Source: an uncultured Spartobacteria bacterium (lineage in GTDB: Bacteria; Verrucomicrobiota; Verrucomicrobiia; Chthoniobacterales; UBA6821). From it: a stretch of DNA of 15,270 bases. The stretch covers positions 1 to 15,270 of the forward strand of contig CAIKYN010000236.1 of the NCBI GenBank assembly GCA_903831635.1. Reading direction: 5' to 3'. Position 1 is the first letter of the stretch; each line of letters begins with the position of its first letter. Both the position numbers and the translations under genes were made by a program. The notes beneath the pieces are model-generated. The model had not been told where the DNA came from, did no database searches, and was given only the letters and a program-made list of their open reading frames with translations. Shown piece after piece: positions 7,430-14,500 of the stretch.

Positions 7430-7467
7430 TTGCTATATTGCTATACGGCCATGTAGATGGTTATATT
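7430..7467 (+). promoter_or_regulatory. candidate vapBC promoter with tandem ttgctata repeat
   Basis: TTGCTATA occurs twice back to back at 7430-7437 and 7438-7445. The second copy supplies a -35-like TTGCTA, followed after 18 bp by TATATT at 7462-7467 as a good -10 box. A start near 7474 would make the vapB mRNA nearly leaderless, with its ATG at 7477. VapB-VapC complexes usually repress their own promoter at repeats like these, so the tandem repeat is a candidate operator. Confidence 0.4.
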
Positions 7468-7476
7468 CTATTTATC

Positions 7477-7701
7477 ATGAAAACAACGATAGATCTTCCT
7501 GAGGAGATTCTTTATAGGGCAAAAGTCCTTGCGGCCCAACAGCGATCCACGCTCAAGGATGTAATTCTTGCGGGGCTTGATCATGTTTTGGGTAATGCTC
7601 CAGAGATTCTTGGTCAAGAGGCTCCGTTGAGCAGGCTTAGGAGCGGCTTTCATCTGGGTGGTAAGCCTCTCTCCCGCAACGAGATTCATGCACGCCGCTA
7701 G
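7477..7701 (+). CDS. vapB: VapB-type antitoxin (ribbon-helix-helix)
   Basis: This 74-residue protein begins MKTTIDLPEEILYRAKVLA, the typical start of a ribbon-helix-helix antitoxin: a short beta strand (KTTIDLP), then helices through about residue 39. This part should dimerise and bind operator DNA. The C-terminal half (about 40-74) is less ordered in composition, ends in a basic HARR tail, and is where VapB proteins normally wrap the toxin. The ATG at 7477 is chosen over an upstream in-frame TTG at 7438 because that TTG lies in the promoter and the family start fits ATG. No ribosome binding site is visible. The gene overlaps vapC by 14 bp, which fits coupled translation. It should neutralise the toxin next door. 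Confidence 0.85.
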   Translation: MKTTIDLPEEILYRAKVLAAQQRSTLKDVILAGLDHVLGNAPEILGQEAPLSRLRSGFHLGGKPLSRNEIHARR

Positions 7702-8101
7702 ATTTCTCGACACCAATATCCTTCTCTACGCCTACGATCTTGATGCGGGGATCAAAAGGGAACGGGCTCTAGAGATTGTGGAGCAAGGATGGAAACAGCT
7801 CGGTCAGACGGCGGTCAGTGTGCAGGTGCTTCAGGAACTCCATGTGAACATGGAGCGGCGTGGTATCCCCAGGTTGGAGATTCATCAACTCGTGCGCGAT
7901 TACACATTATGGCCGGTCGTTGACAATACCCTTTCCCTCTTGCAAGGAGGAATTGCTGAGCAGTCCCGCTGGCAGCTTTCGTTGTGGGATTCCATGATCC
8001 TTGCGGCTGCCCGTGCTTCTGGAGCATCCCAGCTCATCACCGAGGATTTTAGTCATGGTCAGGACTATGGAGGGATCAAGGCTATCAATCCCTTTGTGTA
8101 A
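7688..8101 (+). CDS. vapC: VapC-type PIN-domain toxin ribonuclease
   Basis: VapC toxins are Mg2+-dependent RNases that cut tRNA or rRNA and stop translation when the antitoxin is lost. From ATG 7688 the protein has 137 residues, normal for a single PIN domain. The acidic active-site residues are Asp8 (RFLDTNILLYAYD), Glu50 (VLQELHVNM), Asp101 (LSLWDSMILAAA) and Asp120 (LITEDFSHG), followed by the usual C-terminal strand GIKAINPF. It overlaps vapB by 14 bp. An upstream GTG at 7658 would lengthen the overlap and add a non-conserved stretch. All catalytic residues are present, so the toxin looks active. The RNA target cannot be predicted from sequence. Confidence 0.92.
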   Translation: MHAARFLDTNILLYAYDLDAGIKRERALEIVEQGWKQLGQTAVSVQVLQELHVNMERRGIPRLEIHQLVRDYTLWPVVDNTLSLLQGGIAEQSRWQLSLWDSMILAAARASGASQLITEDFSHGQDYGGIKAINPFV

Positions 8102-8231
8102 GATATCCCATTCCAGAGTCCTCTCTGGGTAACATCTCCGGCAGGATGTGGGATGTGATTAGCTAGTTCTTGGCACTAGCTCTAAGGCTTCTCCCCTATC
8201 GCCTTCATCTTCAGTACGTCAGACTACATTG

Positions 8232-8245
8232 AAACCGCTCTAGAA
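8232..8245 (+). repeat. direct repeat flanking vapBC, right copy
   Basis: aaaccgctctagaa is the partner of 7375-7388, with one mismatch in 14. See the left copy. Confidence 0.35.
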
Positions 8246-8409
8246 TAATCGATCAAAGAATTACCCTAATAACATAGGTTTATCTGAATAAAAATGGGGG
8301 GGTAAGGAGGGTGCGGAATCGTCATATAATCACGGTTATTTTTTGTTGCGAGGGGGGAAGGGATTTGTTTAGAATTTGTGGAAATTTTTCGTCTTATCTC
8401 ATTCCTTGC

Positions 8410-8508
8410 CCTGATGCATATCGGATTACCACGCCGCAACACTGCCCCCGATGCCCCAAATGATGGGTATCAGGGGTTCTCAAAATGACTTTTCGCTATT
8501 CATTTTGA
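8410..8508 (+). promoter_or_regulatory. nested hairpins in the leader of the giant gene
   Basis: CCCTGATGCATATC at 8410-8423 pairs with GATGGGTATCAGGG at 8462-8475 (11 of 14). Just after it, TCAAAATGA at 8480-8488 and TCATTTTGA at 8500-8508 form a perfect 9-bp inverted repeat around an 11-base loop. The second could be an operator for a dimeric regulator or an RNA hairpin. They lie about 90-190 bp before the ATG. No known riboswitch class is recognised. Confidence 0.4.
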
Positions 8509-8599
8509 CCATCCTGAAACTCATCCGTTCAATTTTTTTCATTCCAAGTCACCCGATCCCCGATCACATATTTCCAAAACCGAATCTCCTAAAAATCCC

Positions 8600-11500
8600 A
8601 TGACCTCAAAAATCATCTCTCGATTCCTGCTGGCTCACCTCTTCCTCTTCGGCTTAATCATAGCATCAGCACAGGCCCAGAGTACGAACTTTTCCTTCTC
8701 AGGAACGATCATCACCTACACGATACCAACCACGGGCTCCTACCAACTGACTGCAGCTGGAGCAGGCGGTGGTGCCGCTGATAATGGTGGTTCTCAAGTT
8801 GGGGGTGGCACCGGGGCCATCCTTACTGTAAACGGAGTCTTGAATGCTGGGACTACTCTTTACATTTCAGTCGGTGCATCAGGCGGCAGCGGAGCAAATA
8901 ATTCCTACGGTGGAGGTGGAGGAGGAGGTGGGACTTTTGTCTATCTCTCAAATTCTCCCTCTACTCTTACTCCCTTATTAGTGTCAGCAGGAGGAGGTGG
9001 TGGGGCCCCGAATAGTATTAGCGGCCTTGGGTTTAACGCCCTCACAACAAATGATGGCACGGGAGGAGGGGGAACTGGTGGGGGAGGCCTTGGTGGGAAA
9101 GGGGGTGGGGGTGGCGGTAGTGGATTTATCACAGATGGCGGCAATGGCAGCGGTGCAGCTATAGATGGGGCACTAGGAGGTAAAAGCGCGACAGGCTCAT
9201 TTGAGGGTGGTAGCGGCAACTTAGGTGGTGCTGATGGCGGCTTTGGAGGGGGAGGGGGCGGGGGAGATGGAGGGGGTGGCGGAGGAGGCTATGCTGGTGG
9301 TAATGGTGGCTTTGGAAATGGGTTCGGGGGGAAGGGAGGAAGTTCCTATTTTGCAACTAACACTCTGATTAGTTCCGTTACTTATGCTTTTACACTCCAG
9401 TCGGCGACGAATACCAATTCAGGCAATGGGTATCTCACGTTGAGTCTTCTTATTCCCGAGTTGTACGTGGGTAGCAACACGCCTAACCAGACCACGAACT
9501 TCACTTCAGGGACCAACAGCTACGGGAACACCTACGTGGGCTATGATTCAACGGCCTTCAACAACCTCCTGACCATAGGCAACACGAATACCGTGCTAAC
9601 CAACAGCGGCGATCTCTATGTCGGCAAGGAGGGGGCAAGCAACAGCATGGTGATCTCCAATGGGGGAACAGTGGCTAACAGCACGGGCACGATCGGATAT
9701 GGGGCTAATGCCTCGAACAATACGGTGCTGGTGACGGGAGCCTCTTCCCTCTGGAGTAACTCTAGCGATCTTTATATTAGCTACTATGGTTCTTCCAATT
9801 CCTTGCAAGTAACGGCGGGGGGCTCTGTAGTCGCCTCCAATGGCATCATCGGCTTCGATTCTGCCTCATCAAACAACAGCGTGGTGATCGCTGGGGCCTC
9901 CACGCTCACCCTCTCCGGAAAACTCTATGTGGGTCAGTATGGAAGCAGCAACAGCCTGGTGGTTTCGAATCAGGGCTCCGCCCTTGTCGGTGATGATCTC
10001 ATGATCGGACTGGATGCATCCTCCTCGAATAACTCCGTTGTTGTTTCAGATGCTGGTTCTTCCTTGATCGTGACTAATGGCAAGTCGCTCAACGTCGGCT
10101 GGACCGGAAGCGGTAACAACCTGGTCATCTCCAATGGAGCAACCGTGAGCGCCGGAGTTGTCTCGGTCGGTGTATCTTCCAATTCCCTCTCCAACAGCGT
10201 GACGGTGGGAGGTGGAAGCGGCACTTCAACACTGAATGTGGCTGGCGATCTTAATGTCGGATTCTCCGGTAGTGGCAACAAAGTCACCATCGCGACCAAT
10301 GGAGCTGTCTCGGTCGGCGGCATCAAGATCGGCGGTGACACGAATGCCAACGGCAATATCGTCGAACTTGCGGGCGGATCCCTCACTAACTCCGGAGACC
10401 TGAGAGTCGGCTACGACGGATCCTCCAACTCGCTGGTCATCGGTAGCGGAACGGTCACCGTAACCACAAACGGGACAGCAACGGATGTGGGCCTTGATGC
10501 CTCCTCCTCGAACAACAGGGTGAGCGTGACGGGATCCAACTCCCTTTTCCAGATCGGCTCCTCCAGCCGATTCGCTCTCGGTTACCAGGGTTCAGGCAAC
10601 TCCATGGTGGTCTCCAACGGGGGGCGCGTCACGGTGACCAACTCGGACGCTGTCCTCGGATTCGATACAGGATCCTCCAACAACAGCCTGACGATCACCG
10701 GGAATGGTTCTCTCTTCTCGAACTCACTCTCCAAGACATTCTATGTCGGTCGCCTTGGCGGATCCAACTCCCTCTCCGTGCTTGGCGGTGGCACACTTGT
10801 CACTGGGGCCCTGCGCATCGGTGATTCCAACTCCTCTTCCGGTAATGCGGTTCTCGTTTCCGGGACCGGATCGGTCTGGACCAACTCCGGCAAGGCCTAC
10901 GTCGGCCGGTACGGTGCATTGAATTCCCTCGTGATCTCGAATGCCGCGAGTGTCCTTGTCGGCTCGAACCTCTATGTTGGCTACGGCACGAATTCCTCTA
11001 ATAACAGCATCCTGGTCACCGGAACAGGATCCTCCCTCTCAGCCGGCGCTGTTGTCGTCGGTCTCCAAGGCGTCTCAAACACTCTGACCATCGCTAACGG
11101 CGGCGGTATCACCACCCCGAATCTCCTGATCGGGGCCACCAATGGGGCCTCGGGCACGGTGAATGTCGGCACACTTGGGGGCAATGATACGAATGTCACC
11201 TTTGGTGTTGGATCGGTGACCATGGGATCCGGCACAGCGATCCTCAACTTCAATCAGGCTGATGAATTAACTATCAGTTCAGTTTTTTCTCAGACGGCAG
11301 GCACGAATAATGATCAGATCATCGCTCAGATCGGTTCCGGTACGACGGTACTGACGGGAGTCAGCAGTCAGACCAACGACGCTGGAGTCATTGTGAACAG
11401 GGGGCAACTTACGATCAACGGTGGATCTCTGAGGATACAAACTGCTGACTTCGGTCTAGCCGGTACAGTTGCTGTCGGTATCAATACCAATTATCTGGGA

Positions 11501-14500
11501 ACTCTTTACACCAATACATCACCGGCATCTCTTGTGATTTCCAATGGTGGGAGTCTTTTCGCAACAAAGCCTTCCGGAAGTGATGTTTCTAGTTTGGTCG
11601 CCGTTGGATTTGCAGCTTCCCAAAACTCATTGCTTGTGACGGGAAGTAATTCTCAATTAGGAGCTGATGGTATCGGTGTCGGATTATCGGGTAACAGCAA
11701 CACAATGACGGTAAGTAGCAATGCGGCAGTCACAAGCTCTGCGACCTACATCGGTGCTTTGGGCAATGGAAACTCTGCCACCATCAGTGATTCGGGATCA
11801 ACCTGGACCAATAATATCTATTTCATCGTTGGATATGGTGGATCAGCCAATACGCTCGCTATCACAAATGGTGGCCGCTTGTTAAACAGCGGGAATATCT
11901 TAATCAGTGGATTCAATGGAGACTCTAACAACTCGATCCTGATCGCAGGAACTGGATCGACACTGAGCAATGGCGCCACCCTCACCATCGGTGCTGCCGG
12001 ATCGGGCTCAGTGACCGTGGCGAGCGGAGGCACCCTGATCTCCTCGAACATCTCGATCGCCTCGAGTAATGGTGCGGTCGGCATTCTCAATGTCGGCACC
12101 TTTGGGGGCAACGACACGAATGTCACATTCGGAGCGGGAACAATCACCTTCGGCAGTGGTATCAGCGCCGTGAACTTCAACCAGGCTGACACGCTTACCA
12201 TCAGTTCTATCTTTACAGGCACCAATGCACAGATTGCCATCATTGCTCAGCTTGGCTCCGGGACCACGATCATGACGGGGCAGGGCGGTACCAACAATGC
12301 GGCGCTTGTCGTCGATGCTGGTCGCTTGGTGATGAGTAATGCTGTTTTCAGCACTGTTAATAATGGAACCAATCCTTTTGCGGGTTATGTGGAAGTTGGT
12401 TTTCAGGGTGGGTATTACCCAACATTTGCGAATTATAGCAACAGCGTCCCTGTCTCGATGCTCATCACCTCGAACAGTAGCATTGCGTGCGCCTCACTGG
12501 ACATCGGTTACGGATATCCTACGACCAACGGGGTGCCCTCAGGGAATCCGAGCAACTCGCTTGTGGTGAACGGATCGATAGTGAACGTTTCCTCGTATCT
12601 TACTGTCGGCAACGGAGGCGATAAGAACAGCATGCTCCTGACTAATGGAGCCGTCGTTAATTCTGAATACGGGTATATCGGTTACAATGGAAACAGCAAT
12701 TGGACTGTCGTTACAGGCAGCAATTCCTCCCTCTCGAATTCCGCAGACCTGTATGTTGGATGCGGGAATGGGTCGAATGCACCTTCTATCGGCAACTCGC
12801 TCATCGTCTCCAATGGAGGTGTGGTATCCATAGCGAACTATCTGCACATTGGATATAACACTGGCGATACCGGCAATACGGTGGTGGTGACCGGTAGTAA
12901 TTCCTCACTCACGGTCGTGAATCAGGAAATTTATCTGGGATATGGTGGTGGAACGAGTAACTCGCTGGTGATCGCCGATGGGGCGACGGTTTCCTCGCCG
13001 TTCACCTCAATTGGTAACTCTTCTTATGCGAATGCGGGCAACTCGGTCATGATCACTGGACTGAACTCTACATTCACGAATACAGGTCTCTACCTGGGGT
13101 ACTTTGAGAATGGGGACAGCCTCACGGTCAGCAATGGTGGTAAGCTCTTGGAAGGAGCGGCAGACTATCTTGGATACGGTGGCAATAATAGCACGGTGAT
13201 AGTCACCGGCTCCAACTCTCTCTACAGCAACTCCTCAGGATTAGTCATCGGGGACTCGGGGGCCACCAACACGACCTTTATCTTAAGCAATAGGGCCACG
13301 GTGATTGATCTCGGTAATCTCTATGTCGGCAATAGCGGATCTTCCAACTCCACGCTGACCATCACGTCGGGTGGCAAGTTCACCAATGTCGGTGATGTCG
13401 AAATCAGTCATTACAGCAACGATCTCAACAACTCCATCCTGATCACTGGGGCCGGTTCTACCCTGAGCAACAGCGGGAACCTTACGATCGGCGATGCGGG
13501 ATCGGGTTCGGTGACCGTGGCGAGCGGAGGCACGCTGATTTCCTCGAACATCACGATCGCTAGTCAGGGTGGATCCGTCGGACTTCTGAATGTCGGCACA
13601 TACGGAGGTAGCGATACAAATGTCACTCTGAATGCGCAGACGATCAGCTTCGGAACGAACTACAGCAGCGGCACGGTGAACTTCAACCAGGCCGATATCC
13701 TCACCGTGGGGGCAAATTTCAGCGGGGGATGGTCGTACAGCAATACAACCATTGCCCAGCTCGGCTCCGGCACGACAATCCTTACCGGCAATAGTACCAA
13801 CGGCGCCCAACTCATTGTGAACGCTGGAAAACTTGTCCTCAATGGAGGGACTTTTAATAACTATGGCAGCAGCAACTATGGCGACTACCTTGGGATCGGT
13901 GTCCAGAATGTGAACTATGACGGATGTGAGGGGATTGGATACAGCAACTCCACCCCCGCATCCATGGTGATCGGTAATGGAGGAGTTGTCACGACATGGG
14001 GAGTCGATATCGGATTCGGATATGACTCATCGACTAACCCGACAGGGAACTCCAACAATTCACTTCTCGTTACTGGATCGAACTCCGCATTGAATGCATC
14101 CTCTTATGTCGCTGTCGGAGACGGTGGAGACAAGAACTCTCTGGTGATCAACGATGGGGCGCAGGCATCCATAGGAACTGGCTACGTGGGTTATGATGGC
14201 AACGGAAATTCACTGGTGCTTAGCAATGGAGCTTCGCTAACTGCATCGAACGGTTTCTATGTGGGGTATGGTGACACCGACACCAATATCCCCACGGCCA
14301 ACAACAACTCTGCGATCATTACGGGAAGTAATACAACGGCATCCCTGTACGTTGCTTATGTTGGTGATGTCAAGTACGCAAATGGGAATAGCAACACGCT
14401 CACTATTTCCGATGGGGCGCAGGTGTCGGCAAGTGGGATCTATCTTGGAAGTGTCGAATACACCTCTGAGACTGTTGCTGGTGGTGGCTATGCAAACTCA

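Larger units (their letters stand above)
7071..7476. other. intergenic region between nrdB terminator and vapB
   Basis: I see no credible gene here; the short open frames lack recognisable motifs. The stretch shifts from GC-rich to AT-rich at about 7200. It contains the palindrome at 7247-7328, one copy of a 14-bp direct repeat at 7375-7388, and candidate vapBC promoter elements from 7430 on. Confidence 0.6.
8102..8599. other. 498-bp non-coding stretch upstream of the giant repeat-protein gene
   Basis: No gene is supported here. After vapC there is a 7-bp hairpin (AGCTAGT 8161-8167 with ACTAGCT 8175-8181) without a T tail. The right copy of the 14-bp direct repeat is at 8232-8245. A perfect TATAAT at 8325-8330 has no good -35 box. 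Two G-rich runs (near 8296 and 8352) lie on either side of it. Further on are the hairpins at 8410-8508. The last 90 bp before the ATG are pyrimidine and A rich with no Shine-Dalgarno sequence. Confidence 0.6.

Noticed and set aside
8325..8330. Perfect TATAAT as promoter of the giant gene
   Set aside because: There is no acceptable -35 at 16-19 bp upstream and the distance to the ATG is 270 bp, so it is noted but not called.
8941..9219. Proline-rich minus-strand frame
   Set aside because: It is the reverse complement of glycine codons (GGN) in the glycine-rich domain, not a separate gene.
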